Assembly (NCBI GenBank): GCA_947561585.1
Contig: CANNZV010000932.1
Location: forward strand, 280,003-344,002
DNA from: Caprella mutica
Lineage: Eukaryota > Arthropoda > Malacostraca > Amphipoda > Caprellidae
Length of the DNA: 64,000 bases
Direction of reading: 5' to 3'
The translations under genes and the position numbers were made by a program. A model generated the notes under the pieces. That model ran no database searches. It had not been told where the DNA came from and saw only the letters and a list, made by a program, of their open reading frames with translations. Positions 22,474-34,961 of this stretch are shown piece by piece (the first letter of the stretch is position 1; each line of letters starts with the position of its first letter).

Positions 22474-25400
22474 TGTCTGTACCATCATTTTCTCTCTAAC
22501 AAGGTGTCTGCATCATCACTCTCTAACAAGGTATCTTTTCCATCATTCTCTCTCTAACAAGGTGTCTGTACCATCATTCTCTCTCTAACATGGTGTCTTT
22601 ACCATCATTCTCTCTCTAACAAAGTGTCTGTACCATCATTCTCTCTAACAAAGTGTCTGTACCATCATTCTCTCCAACAAAGTATCTGTACCATCATTCT
22701 CTCTCTTAACAAGGTGTCTGTACCATCATTCTCTCTCTTAACAAAGTGTCTGTACCATCATTCTCTCTCTTAACAAAGTGTCTGTATTGTTATTCAATCT
22801 CTGGCAAGGTGTCTGTATCTTCATTTTCTCTCTTAACAAAGTGTCTGTACCATCATTATCTCTCTAACAAGGTGTCTTTACCATCATTTTCTCTCTAACA
22901 AGGTGTCTGTACCATCATTCTCTCTAACAAGGTGTCTGTACCATCATTCTCTCTCTAACAAGGTGTCTCTACCATCATTCTCCTCTAACAAGGTGTCTGT
23001 ACCATCATTCTCTCTCTTAACAAAGTGTCTGTACCATCATTCTCTCTAACAAGGTGTCTTTACCATCATTCTCTCTCTAACAAAGCGTCTGTACCATCAT
23101 TCTCTCTAACAAGGTGTCTGTACCATCATTCTCTCTCTTAACAAAGTGTCTGTACCATCATACTCTCTCTAACAAGGTGTCTGTACCATCATTCTCTCTC
23201 TTAACAAAGTGTCTGTACCATCATTCTCTCTAACCAGGTGTATCTACCATCATTCTCTCTCTAACAAGGTGTCTGTACCATCATTCTCTCTAACAAGGTG
23301 TATGTACCATCATTCTCTCTAACAAGGTGTCTGTATCATCATTCTCTCTCTAACAAGGTGTCTATATCATCATTCTCCCTCTTAACAAAGTGTCTGTATC
23401 ATCATTCTCTCTCTAACGAGGTGTCTGTATCATCATTCTCTCTCTAAACAGGTGTATCTACAATCATTTTCTCTCTAACAAGGTGTATGTACCATCATTT
23501 TCTCTCTTAACAAAGTGTCTGTACCATCATTCTCTCTAACAAGGTGTCTGCATCATCACTCTCTAACAAGGTGTCTGTACCATCATTCTTTCTCTGACAA
23601 GGTGTCTTTACCATCATTCTCTCTCTAACAAGGTGTCTGCATCATCACTCTCTAACAAGGTGTCTGTACCATCATTCTTTCTCTGACAAGGTGTCTTTAC
23701 CATCATTCTCTCTCTAACAAGGTGTCTTTACCATCATTCTCTCTCTAATAAGGTGTCTGTACCATCATTCTCTCTCTAACAAGGTGTCTTTACCATCATT
23801 CTCTCTCTAACAAGGTGTCTGTACCATCATTCTCTCTCTAACAAAGTGTCTGTACCATCATTCTCTCTCTAATAAGCTGTCTGTACCATCATTCTCTCTC
23901 TAACAAAGTGTCTGTACCATCATTCTCTCTAACAAGGTGTCTTTACCATCATTCTCTCTCTAACAAAGCGTCTGTACCATCATTCTCTCTAACAAGGTGT
24001 CTGTACCATCATTCTCTCTCTTAACAAAGTGTCTGTACCATCATTCTCTCTAACAAGGTGTCTATATCATCATTCTCTCTCTAACGAGGTGTGTGTATCA
24101 TCATTCTCTCTCTAACCAGGTGTATCTACCATCATTCTCTCTCTAACAAGGTGTATGTACCATCATTCTCTCTCTAACAAGGTGTATGTACCATCATTCT
24201 ATCTCTAACAAGGAGTCTGTACCATCATTCTCTCTCTAACAAGGTGTTTGTACCATCATCCTCTCTCTCTCTAACAAGGTGTCTGTACCATCATTCTCTC
24301 TCTTAACAAAGTGTCTGTACCATCATTCTCTCTCTTAACAAAGTGTCTGTATCATCATTCTCTCTCTAACGAGGTGTCTGTATCATCATTCTCACTCTAA
24401 CCAGGTGTATCTACCATCATTTTCTCTCTAACAAGGTGTATGTACCATCATTCTCTCTCTAACAAGGTGTATGTACCATCATTCTCTCTCTAACAAGGTG
24501 TCTGTACCATCATTCTCTCTCTAACAAGGTGTTTGTACCATCATCCTCTCTCTCTCTAACAAGGTGTCTGTACCATCATTCTCTCTAACAAGGTGTCTGC
24601 ATCATCACTCTCTAACAAGGTGTGTGTATCATCATTCTCTCTCTAACAAGGTGTATGTACCATCATTCTCTCTCTAACAAGGTGTCTGTATCATCATTCT
24701 CTCTCTAACCAGGTGTATCTACCATCATTCTCTCTCTAACAAGGTGTCTGTACCATCATTCTCTCTCTAACAAGGTGTCTGTACCATCATTCTCTCTAAC
24801 AAGGTGTATGTACCATCATTCTCTCTAACAAGGTGTCTGCATCATCATTCTCTCTCTAACAAGGTGTCTGTTTCATCATTCTCTCTCTAACAAGGTGTCT
24901 ATATCATCATTTTCTCTCTTAACAAAGTGTCTGTACCATCATTCTCTCTCTAACAAGGTGTATGTACCATCATTCTCTCTCTAACAAGGAATCTGTATCA
25001 TCATTCTCTCTCTCTAACAAGGTGTCTATATCATCATTCTCTCCCTTAACAAAGTGTCTGTACCATCATTCTCTCTCTAACAAGGTGTCTGTATCATCAT
25101 TTTCTCTCTTAACAAAGTGTCTGTACCATCATTCTCTCTAACAAGGTGTCTGTACCATCATTCTCTTTCTTAACAAAGTGTCTGTACCATCATTCTCTCT
25201 CTAACAAAGTGTCTGTATCATTATTTTCTCTCTTAACAAAGTGTCTGTACCATCATTCTCTCTAACAAGGTGTCTGTACCATCATTCTCTCTCTTAACAA
25301 AGAGTCTGTATCATCATTCTCTCTCTAACAAGGTGTCTGTACCATCATTCTCTCTCTTAACAAAGTGTCTGTACCATCATTCTCTCTCTAACAAGGTGTC

Positions 25401-27192
25401 TGTACCATCATTCTCTCTCTAACAAGGTGTCTGTATCATCATTCTCTCTCTAACCAGGTGTATCTACCATCATTCTCTCTCTAACAAGGTGTCTGTTTCA
25501 TCATTCTCTCTCTAACAAGGTGTCTGTACCATCATCCTCTCTCTAACAAGGTGTCTTTGCCATCATTCTCTCTCTAACGAGGTGTCTATATCATCATTTT
25601 CTCTCTTAACAAAGTGTCTGTACCTTCATTCTCTCTCTAACAAGGTGTATGTACCATCATTCTCTCTCTAACAAGGTGTCTGTATCATCATTCTCTCTCT
25701 CTAACAAGGTGTCTATATCATCATTCTCTCCCTTAACAAAGTGTCTGAACCATCATTCTCTCTCTAACAAGGTGTCTGTATCATCATTTTCTCTCTTAAC
25801 AAAGTGTCTTTACCATCATTCTCTCTAACAAGGTGTCTGTACCATCATTCTCTTTCTTAACAAAGTGTCTGTACCATCATTCTCTCCCTAACAAAGTGTC
25901 TGTATCATTATTTTCTCTCTTAACAAAGTGTCTGTACCATCATTCTCTCTAACAAGGTGTCTGTACCATCATTCTCTCTCTTAAAAAAGTGTCTGTATCA
26001 TCATTCTCTCTCTAACAAGGTGTCTGTACCATCATTCTCTCTCTTAACGAAGTGTCTGTATCATCATTTTCTCTCTTAACTAAGTGTCTGTATCATCATT
26101 TTCTCTCTCTAACAAAGTGTCTGTACCATCATTCTCTCTAACAAGGTGTCTGTACCATCATTCTCTCTCTTAACAAAAAGTCTGTACCATCATTCTCTCT
26201 CTAACAAGGTGTCTGTACCATCATTCTCTCTCTTAACAAAGTGTCTGTACTGTCATTCTCTCTCTAACGAGGTGTCTATATCATCATTTTTTCTCTTAAC
26301 AAAGTGTCTGTACCATCATTCTCTCTAACAAGGTGTCTGTATCATCATTTTCTCTCTAACAAGGTGTCTGTTTCATCATTCTCTCTCTAACAAGGTGTCT
26401 GTTCCATCATTCTCTCTCTCAACAGAGTGTCTGTATTGTCATTCAATCTCTGGCATGGTGTCTGTATCATCATTTTCTCTCTTAACAAAGTGTCTGTACC
26501 GTCATTCTCTCTAACAAGGTGTCTGTACCATCATTCTCTCTCTAAACAAAGTGTCTGTACCATCATTCTCTCTCTAACAAGGTGTCTGTAGCATCATTCT
26601 CTCTCTTAACAAAGTGTCTGTATTGTCATTCTCTCTTTAACGAGGTGTCTATATCATCATTTTCTCTCTTAACAAAGTGTCTGTACCATCATTCTCTCTA
26701 ACAAAGTGTCTGTACCATCATTCTCTCTCTTAACAAAGTGTCTGTACCATCATTTTCTCTCTAACAAGGTGTCTGTACCATCATTCTCTCTCTTAACAAA
26801 GTGTCTGTATTGTCATTCTCTCTCTAACGAGGTGTCTATATCATCATTTTCTCTCGTAACAAAGTGTCTGTATTGTCATTCAATCTCTGGCAAGGTGTCT
26901 GTATCATCATTTTCTCTCTTAACAAAGTGTCTGTACCATCATTCTCTCTCTAACGAGGTGTCTATATAATCATTTTCTCTCGTAACAAAGTGTCTGTATT
27001 GTCATTCAATCTCTGGCAAAGTGCCTATATCATTATTTTCTCTCTTAACAAAGTGTCTGTATTGTCATTCAATCTCTGACAAGGTGTCTGTACCATCATT
27101 TTCTCTCTAACAAGGTGTCTGTACCATCATTTTCTCTCTTAACAAAGTGTCTGTATTGTCATTCAATCTCTGGCAAGGTGTCTGTACCATCA
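22474..27192. repeat. ~31-bp CT-rich satellite (type C), block 1
   Basis: The core unit is ACCATCATTCTCTCTCTAAC plus AAGGTGTCTGT. Lengths of about 29, 31 and 32 bp arise from CTCTCTAAC, CTCTCTCTAAC and CTCTCTCTTAACAAAG variants. A second unit class carries TATTGTCATTCAATCTCTGG. Roughly 150 copies lie in this block. Longer multi-unit blocks recur, e.g. the segment around CTCTCCCTTAAC at 25041 and again at about 25728. All ORFs here (SVPSFSLLTKCLYHHSLSNK-type peptides) are period artefacts. Confidence 0.95.
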
Positions 27193-27496
27193 TGTCGAAA
27201 TATTCAATTTAATATGATCTCATCAGTGTCGAAATATCTACTTCCAATCAATCTGGAACAATCTGTTCATCAGCAATTGATCCGAAAGTATGTCAAAATA
27301 TTCACTCAGATATAATCTCATCTGTGTCAAAATATCTACTTCCAATAAATCTGAAACAATCTGTTTATCAGGATTTGATTCGGAAGTATGTCGAAATATT
27401 CACTAAGATATGATCTCATCAGTGTCGAAATATCTACTCCCAATAAATTTCAAATACTCTTTTCATTAGAATTTGATTCGACAGTATGTCAAAAAT
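27193..27496 (-). repeat. 98-bp satellite subfamily B, inverted, second copy
   Basis: About three inverted B units interrupt the C satellite. The last ~65 bp before the C repeats (through ATTCGACAGTATGTCAAAAA) match 22410-22473 almost exactly, so the B-C junction is duplicated with an offset near 5.02 kb. Confidence 0.85.
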
Positions 27497-28460
27497 TGTC
27501 TGTACCATCATTTTCTCTCTAACAAGGTGTCTGTACCATCATTCTCTATCTTAACAAAGTGTCTGTACCATCATTCTCTCTCTAACGAGGTGTCTATATC
27601 ATCATTTTCTCTCTTAACAAAGTGTCCGTACCATCATTCTCTCTAACAAAGTGTCTGTACCATCATTCTCTCTCTTAACAAAGTGTCTGTACCATCATTC
27701 TCTCTCTAACAAGGTGTCTGTACCATCATTCTCTCTCTTAACAAAGTGTCTGTATTGTCATTCTCTCTCTAACGAGGTGTCTATATCATCATTTCCTCTC
27801 TTAACAAAGTGTCTGTACCATCATTCTCTCTAACAAAGTGTCTGTACCATCATTCTCACTCTTAACAAAGTGTCTGTACCATCATTCTCTCTCTAACAAG
27901 GTGTCTGTACCATCATTCTCTCTCTTAACAAAGTGTCTGTATTGTCATTCTCTCTCTAACGAGGTGTCTATATCATCATTTTCTCTCGTAACAAAGTGTC
28001 TGTATTGTCATTCAATCTCTGGCAAGGTGTCTGTATCATCATTTTCTCTCTTAACAAAGTGTCTGTACCATCATTTTCTCTCTTAACAAAGTGTCTGTAC
28101 CTTCATTCTCTCTCTTAACAAAGTGTCTGTATTGTCATTCAATCTCTGGCAAAGTGTCTATATCATCATTTTCTCTCTTAACAAAGTGTCTGTACCATCA
28201 TTCTCTCTTAACAAAGTGTCTGTACCATCATTCTCTTTCTTAACAAAGTTTCTGTATTGTCATTCAATCTCTGGCAAAGTGTCTATATCATCATTCTCTC
28301 TCTTAACAAAGTGTCTGTATTGTCATTCAATCTCTGGCAATGTGTCTGTACCATCATTCTCTCTCTTAACAAAGTGTCTGTATTGTCATTCAATCTCTGG
28401 CAAGGTGTCTGTACCATCATTTTCTCTCCTAACAAAGTGTCTGTACCATCATTCTCTATA
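27497..28460. repeat. ~31-bp CT-rich satellite (type C), block 2
   Basis: It has the same unit as block 1. A 187-bp multi-unit block is repeated head to tail (27651 and 27838) and also occurs near 26706 in block 1. Confidence 0.95.
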
Positions 28461-28478
28461 AGTACTTTCTTCTTTCAG

Positions 28479-28547
28479 ATGTATCGCCTCATGTTCAGAT
28501 CTGGCAAGGACAACACTACTATACTACTCTGCGATTCATTGGCTTGA
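28479..28547 (+). CDS. Possible terminal coding exon, very short, low confidence
   Basis: Directly after the C satellite an acceptor-like tract (ACTTTCTTCTTTCAG) ends at 28478. The next 22 codons, MYRLMFRSGKDNTTILLCDS followed by LA and a TGA stop, are not low complexity. An ORF running in from the satellite shares this frame, but only the part after the acceptor looks protein-like. No polyadenylation signal or partner exon was found. It may be chance. Confidence 0.18.
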   Translation: MYRLMFRSGKDNTTILLCDSLA

Positions 28548-29290
28548 TCATTTGTAGGAGATAAAAGATATTCGCTTGAGAACTATTTTAAACGTTTGCT
28601 TAAAACTCGTCAGGAACTCCCACACATGCCATCGTTTTTTAGTCTTTAAAAGTGAGTTCAAAAATAGTTTATCATCTGGCTGGTTCATAAACGTTTACAT
28701 TACGTCATTAGACGTTAGTTAGAACTATATTTTACTTGCCGTTGTCATCTGTATGAGAAACACCGAAGATTAGTTTTGCATAGTTTTCAGCACATTGTTT
28801 GTGCCTCAGATTCTTGTATTTTTATGCCGGTTTTTGTTTTGGTTCATTTTTTATTCCAGTTGTACGCAAAGCAAATAAGGAAAACTGGGAAAATAAAAAT
28901 AATTATGAGTAACAGTAATGCTGTTAACAATTACACACAAAGACGGCTTGGTGAAGCTAATCCAAGTGATTTCACTTAATCATTTTATTGATTTGAATAC
29001 TGCGTGTGTGCAATCTAAACATTCCAACAATTTACCTAGCTAGAACTGACTAAGAATGTTCATATTATGTTACTTTAGTAAATCTCTTAATATTTAGATG
29101 AGTTCACATGTAGCTTCCCCCCCCCCCCCATACTTCAATATTCTCTAGTAATTTATGTTTGTCATGTGTTCATTATTTAATTAAATACAGATTCAAGTGG
29201 TACAAGAACTTTTTAATTTTTCCTCATATTTTCACCTCATTGGTCTCTGTATTCAACCCTGTAGTATTATTTTTTTTCATTTTAAAATGG
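28548..29290. other. Unique spacer with a poly-C run
   Basis: It contains a homopolymer of 13 C at 29117-29129 and a 67-codon ORF (28776-28979) with no recognisable domain. No transposon ends were seen. Confidence 0.45.
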
Positions 29291-29440
29291 TAATAATTGG
29301 ATCATATAATTAGATCATATTTGGCTGAATATTTTGACATAAACTTTTAACCTGTTACTGATGAACTAAATGTATTATATTAACTAGACATCGATATCTC
29401 AACACTGTTTGCATCATGTTTGGCTGAAAATTTAAACATG
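29291..29440 (+). repeat. Diverged satellite A units
   Basis: TTAGATCATATTTGGCTGAA and CATCGATATCTCAACACTG place this in subfamily A, with more substitutions than the main array. It borders the GC-richer repeat that follows. Confidence 0.8.
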
Positions 29441-29700
29441 ACTTTTCATTCATGCACTCATCGAGAGAGGTCCGATAATACACATCGGGCCGCAACCAAT
29501 GCAGCAATTGCTGCATTGATTTCGGCCCGTAATTCATGCATGCACTCATCGAGACAGGTAAAGCCGATGATACACTAGAAGCAATTGCTGCATTGGTTTC
29601 GGCCCGCATTTCATGCATGCACTCATCAAGACAGGTAATGCCGATAATACACTAGCAGCAATTTCTGCATTGGTTGCGGCCCTCAATTCATGCAGGTCGC
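29441..29700. repeat. 77-88 bp GC-richer tandem repeat, three copies
   Basis: CATGCACTCATCGAGACAGG recurs near 29448, 29536 and 29613 (spacings 88 and 77 bp), each followed by AGCAATTGCTGCATTG and TTCGGCCCG. The second spacing is not a multiple of three, so a coding frame would not be kept between copies. Confidence 0.8.
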
Positions 29701-29882
29701 CAAATGGTAGTTTTCAGGCAGCAATGACTGCCATTTTCGGAGATCCAACATGTTGGATTCACCCTGCACTCAGGGCAGCATTCAGTGCGGTTGAGCCGGA
29801 AGGTACGTATTGCTCCTTGTCGCTCCTCAATATGTTTTCACCAGAATTTGAGTGGAAAATACTCAAATCCTCAACGAGGTAA
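29613..29882 (+). CDS. Hypothetical 89-codon ORF inside the satellite cluster
   Basis: ATG at 29613 opens a frame to a stop at 29880-29882. Its first third encodes one repeat copy (MHALIKTGNADNTLAAISAL). The rest is non-repetitive, with segments such as GSFQAAMTAIFGDPTCWIHP and ALRAAFSAVEPEG. G+C content and amino-acid balance are higher than in any neighbour, which suggests a captured piece of coding sequence. No family is recognised and no splice sites clearly frame it. The antisense ORF at 29355-29618 covers mainly the repeat and is less convincing. Confidence 0.25.
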   Translation: MHALIKTGNADNTLAAISALVAALNSCRSPNGSFQAAMTAIFGDPTCWIHPALRAAFSAVEPEGTYCSLSLLNMFSPEFEWKILKSSTR

Positions 29883-30068
29883 CTGCTGTAGTACAAACTT
29901 TAGTGTATTAGGTGTATGGGTTAGATTAATTAGAGATCGATATCTCAACATTGATTAGATCATATTTGGCTGATTATTTCGACACAAACTTTGAACCTGT
30001 TCCTGATGAGCTAAATGTGTTAGATTAACTAGAGATTGATATTACGACACTGATTAGCTAGATCATTT
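29873..30068 (+). repeat. Satellite A cassette, short copy
   Basis: It starts CGAGGTAACTGCTGTAGTAC and ends in a modified A unit (ATTACGACACTGATTAGCTA). The same boundaries recur at 31083-31574, but only about 1.3 A units lie between them here. Confidence 0.8.
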
Positions 30069-30182
30069 TTGGAGAATTATCTAACACTAAAATCAATTAT
30101 TTTTTAATCAATTAAATTATAAATAGTTGAGGATTATTAATGCTATAATATTAGTCGCTGTGCTAAAAGAGGGTGAAAGTTT

Positions 30183-31020
30183 ATGCCACTTAATATCATA
30201 TTTGAGTGTATATTTCGACTTATTTTCGGATCAAAATTCGATGAACAGATTGTTTCAGATTTATTGGTAGCAGATATTTCGATACTGATAAGATCATATC
30301 TGAGTGAATATTTCGACATACTTTATGATCAAATGCAGATGAACTTATTGATTCAGATTTATTGAATATAGATATTTCGACACTGATGATATCATATTTG
30401 AGTGAATATTTCGACTTATTTACGGATCAAATGACGATGAACAGATTACTTAAGATTTATTGGAAGTAGATATTTCGACACTGATAAGATAATATTTGAG
30501 TGAATATTTCGACATACTTTCGGATCAAATGCCGATGAACAGATTATTCTTTTTTATTGGAAGTAGATATTTTGACACTGACGAGAACAATTTTGAGTGA
30601 ATTTTTGACATACTTTCAAATCAAATACCGATGAACAGATTGTTTCAGATTTATTGGAAGTAGATATATCGACATTGATGAGATCATATCTGAGTGAATA
30701 TTTCGAAATACTTTCAAATCAAATCCTGATGAATAGATTGCTTAAGATATATTGGAAGTAGATATTTCGACACTGATGTGATCAAATTTAAATGAATTTT
30801 CGACATACTGTCGAATCAATTACTAATGAACTAGAGTGTTTCAGATTTATTGGAAGAAGATATTTCGACACTGATAAGATAATATTTGAGTGAATATTTC
30901 GACATATTTTAGGATCAAATGATGATGAACAGATTGTTTCAGATTTATTGGAAGTAGATATTTCGACACTGATGATATCATATTTGAGTGAATATTTCGA
31001 CTCATTTTCGGATCAATTAT
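30183..31020 (+). repeat. 98-bp satellite subfamily B, forward, about 8.5 copies
   Basis: GATATTTCGACACTGATGAG and GAATATTTCGACATACTTTC recur at about 98 bp. Copies are more diverged from each other than in the A array. Orientation is opposite to the B copies at 22232-22473 and 27193-27496. Short ORFs (30183-30365, 30948-31139) are period effects. Confidence 0.9.
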
Positions 31021-31082
31021 ATGTATTTCATCATATCGATTTTATAGTGTTAAATAGTTTATATACCTACATTCTTAATTCT

Positions 31083-31574
31083 CAGCGAGGTAACTGCTGT
31101 AGTACAAACTTTAGTGTATTAGGTGCAGGGGTTAGATAAACTAGAGATCGATATCTCAACATAGATTAGATCATATTTGGCTGATTATTTCGACACAAAC
31201 TTTGAACCTGTTGCTGATGAGCTAAATGTTTTAGATAAACTAGAGATCGATATCTCAACATTGATTAGATCATATTTGGCTGATTATTTCGACACAAACT
31301 TTGAACCTGTTCCTGATGAGCTAAATGTGTTAGATTAATTAGAGATCGATATCTCAACATTGATTAGATCATATTTGGCTGATTATTTCAACACAAACTT
31401 TGAACCTGTTCCTGATGAGCTAAATGTGTTAGATTAACTAGAGATCGATATCTCAACATTGATTAGATTATATTTGGCTGATTATTTCGACACAAACTTT
31501 GAACCTGTTCCTGATGAGCTAAATGTGTTAGATTAACTAGAGATCAATATTACGACACTGATTAGCTAGATCAC
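31083..31574 (+). repeat. Satellite A cassette, long copy
   Basis: It has the same left border (GAGGTAACTGCTGTAGTACA) and right border (TTACGACACTGATTAGCTAG) as the cassette at 29873-30068. It encloses about 4.5 A units and is close in sequence to the 20.6-22.2 kb array. Confidence 0.85.
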
Positions 31575-32239
31575 AAATGGATAAACTTATTAGAAACGTT
31601 TATATACTTTTAGAAACAATTACTCTCTTAAAAGAAGGCCAAAAACTTATTGTCTGTTTAAAAATCTAAATTTGAAATCAAAACAAAGAGTGTACAATCT
31701 TCTTTCTTAGCGTCAGGTTGGAGATTCGCTCGATTGTTGCTCACAGAGTATTAAAAAACTTTAAAAGCAAATAATAAAATATATACTGAACCGAATTGTA
31801 TCATGGCCGTCTATAGTTTATCAGGCCAGCTCATCATGGCGTTTATAGTTCAATCAGCTGTTCAATGTGGTCCTATGATATCCAATTAATGTCGCTAAAA
31901 TTAATGGATAAAGATGGCGCGCAACATATTTTCTTAGGTTTTTATGCCATTGCACTCTTCATGATGGTTTTTTCCCCTTGTGCTTTTCATGATGTAAATT
32001 AAGGAATGTTCCGGATTATTTGCAATCAAAATTATGTGAATTTATTCATTATAATATATATAAAAGTGGTTTTTAACTGAACGAATTGCACAGCAGTGAC
32101 AGCACCGGAGGCAAATCAGAGACTCGGAAGTTATTATCATATGATAATGATCCTTGTTAGGATTTAAACATTTCTTCTTGTGTTGTTTTGTTAACTAAGT
32201 TCTCTAGTTAGTTTGTTAATTAGGACTGATATGCCTAAT

Positions 32240-33560
32240 TGAGTGATAATTTTGTAGCCTTCAGCACTGCCTAGGTGCAGTATTTTCCAAGTCTATCTTG
32301 ACATAAATCTGAGCCTAACTTTAGGAATTTTAGATCTCTGAGGGAGATCTTGATTTAATTCCTATGTTACCATTAAATTAGCTGAGGGTGACATTGATTT
32401 AATTCCTATGTTACCATTAAATTAGCTGAGGGTGACATTGAATTAATTAATTAATCAGACTGCAGAATATGGAACATTTTCCAAGACTCTGCCACAAATC
32501 TGAGCTCAACTTCAGAAATTGTATATCTCTGTAGACTGTGGGAATACTTGAATTAATTCCTATGTAACCATTAATTTAGATGTGGGAGATTTTGAATTAA
32601 TTCCTATGTAACCATTAATTTCTGAATCTGCTACTGTGAGTGTGAGACTTGTGAGTCAGAGAGTAACTGTCTCTCAAATTAAAATCTCTGACTCTGTAGG
32701 AGGGAGAGAAGAGACTCATTATGCAGAGTGGTGGCATGATACCATCCAGTCTGCAGAATATGGAACAAATCTGAGCCAAATTTTAGAAAATTAAGATCTC
32801 TGGGGATGATCTAACTGATTACTGATCTTGAATTAATTCCTATGTTACCAATAATTTAGATGTGGAAGATTTTGAATTAATTCCTATGTAACCATTAATT
32901 TCTGAATCTAGTCAATCTACTACTGTGAGTGTGAGACTTGTGAGTCAGAGAGTAACTGTCTCTCAAATTAAAATCTCTGACTCTGCAGGAGGGGGGAGAA
33001 GAGACTCATTATGCAGAGTGGTGGCATGATACCATCCAGTCTGCAGAATTTGGAACAAATCTGAGCCAAATTTTAGAAAATTAAGATCTCTGGGGATGAT
33101 GTAACTGATTACTGATCTTGAATTAATTCTTATGTTACCATTAATTTGGTATTTTAGCTGAGGATGATTTCGGATTAATTCCTATGTTACCAAGGGGGAG
33201 ATTTTGTATTAATTCCTATGTTACCATTAATTTAGCTGAGGGAGATTTTGAATCTGCTGCTTAGAGTAACTCTCTCTCATATTATAATCTCTGAGAGTCG
33301 GGAGACCACTCTGGAAAATACCTAAGGCTAACAGATGAATTTTAGAGGCTAATTGTGTTGTGATTGTACAGTTCCCATTAATTTATTATTGTATTTTAAG
33401 GTTTGCTAAACTCCAACAGAGTAATTAATCCATCAGAGAAGACCACTCTTTCCAGAGTGGTCAGGAGACACATTATGCAGATTGGGTTATCATTAATTTG
33501 GCTAAGTGGCCACTAAGGGAGATTCTCTGCTTCTGAATCTCCCTTCAGTCACCTGGACCT
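32240..33560. repeat. Amplified CAGTCTGCAGAATATGGAAC-type repeat block with a 289-bp tandem duplication
   Basis: Segments matching the MITE at 40877-41092 (CAGTCTGCAGAATATGGAAC, GAATTAATTCCTATGTTACC, AGAGTAACTGTCTCTCAAAT) occur several times here. TGAGTCAGAGAGTAACTG at 32652 and 32941 shows a direct duplication of 289 bp with few differences. Confidence 0.75.
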
Positions 33561-34961
33561 TTTGGATGGTGACCAGTCATTTTGCCCCCAAATTTTTTTT
33601 GCTGCATGACTCTTTCATGCCTCATGGAATCATGGTATGTCACTTGTGCCCAAAAAAATTAAAAAGCTATAAATTATAAATATAATGAGATATAGCAAAT
33701 GTAAGTCCATTTCCCCCACCCAAGTTTGTAAATGACAAGATTTATACTCTAGTACTGTTTTTTACTATAAAATGAATATACCTTATTTTGCTAAATAATT
33801 GTCATATTACCAGCAAAAGTGTCACGGCGAAAAGGACCTAGAACTACTTTGGACCTACCTAATTGTTGGTTGATTTATTTATAACATCCCTATTTTGAAC
33901 CAATAATAATAAGAGAAACTATTTGCTGTGTGGTAGAAAATAATCTGAAATCTAAATATAACTGATTGAGAGAAAGTAGGAATTAAATCAAATATATTAC
34001 ACTATTGTGTTACTATAATAACTTTAATTCGGATTTGCATACTTGATGCTCTAAAAAATGGAGTTCTAGATTCTGTTGGCAATATAATCTGGATGATTCA
34101 ATCCCCATTAATTCACTAGTATTGGTGTCTGAACTTAATCCTTATTTTCATTTTTGCAGATTTGTGATCTCATAACTAGTTAAGTATATTTACATGTTCT
34201 TCATATATCTAGTTACCTAGCTACTGATAAGCAAAATATTGTCTACAGACTAAAGTGAGGTTGTATAGCAGCTGTTGATTCAACTTTTAAAGGTAATTAA
34301 TCATTTAATTTTTGAATGTCAATTATGTCCACTACCTATCTAACTACTAAATACTAATATTTAGTTTTTTACTGAATCTTATCACAATAATGATATAATA
34401 GTTGAAGCATATGTTTTAAAATAATCTTCATATGATTAGGTACTTAAAATTAGTATGTAAAATTTGTAATTACTTTTTTTCCAATTAGAACTAGCTGTAA
34501 CTAATAAATTTACAAAAAAATTGTATATATGTGCAATTCTCAACTAATTAAATTAAACACAAACATTGACAGTGTTTGATTATATCATTTGAAGATTACA
34601 TAAATACCACAGAAGGGAAACTTTATTCTATCTAGAATAAAAGAAACCTTTTTCATTCAGTCTTTCAATTTATTTTATTTTGGGATAGGTACTTATAGTT
34701 TTTATTGCATTAACATATGATTTTTTCAACTTAGTAAAAATGATGCATGTATCTATGCTTTTCAAAAAAAACAATATCACTATATAATAATAACCAATAA
34801 TTTCTAATATTTTGTCAAAAGCTTCAATTGAATTACATCGAATGTATTCATTTTATTATTTTTATATTTTCTTTGTATTTTAATGCAGTCGGAGCAAAAC
34901 ATTTTCATTAACATTGAAAGATTTTTTTCTAAATTTATCTCTGTTTTCAACATTTCAGAAG
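33561..34961. other. AT-rich interior of the P-like element
   Basis: No open frame of note was found. It probably holds the 5' non-coding part of the former transposase gene and later insertions. Confidence 0.35.

Noticed and set aside
22474..28460. Many ORFs encoding SVPSFSLLTKCLYHHSLSNK-type repeats
   Set aside because: They appear in all blocks of satellite C and break at random unit variants; they are not genes.
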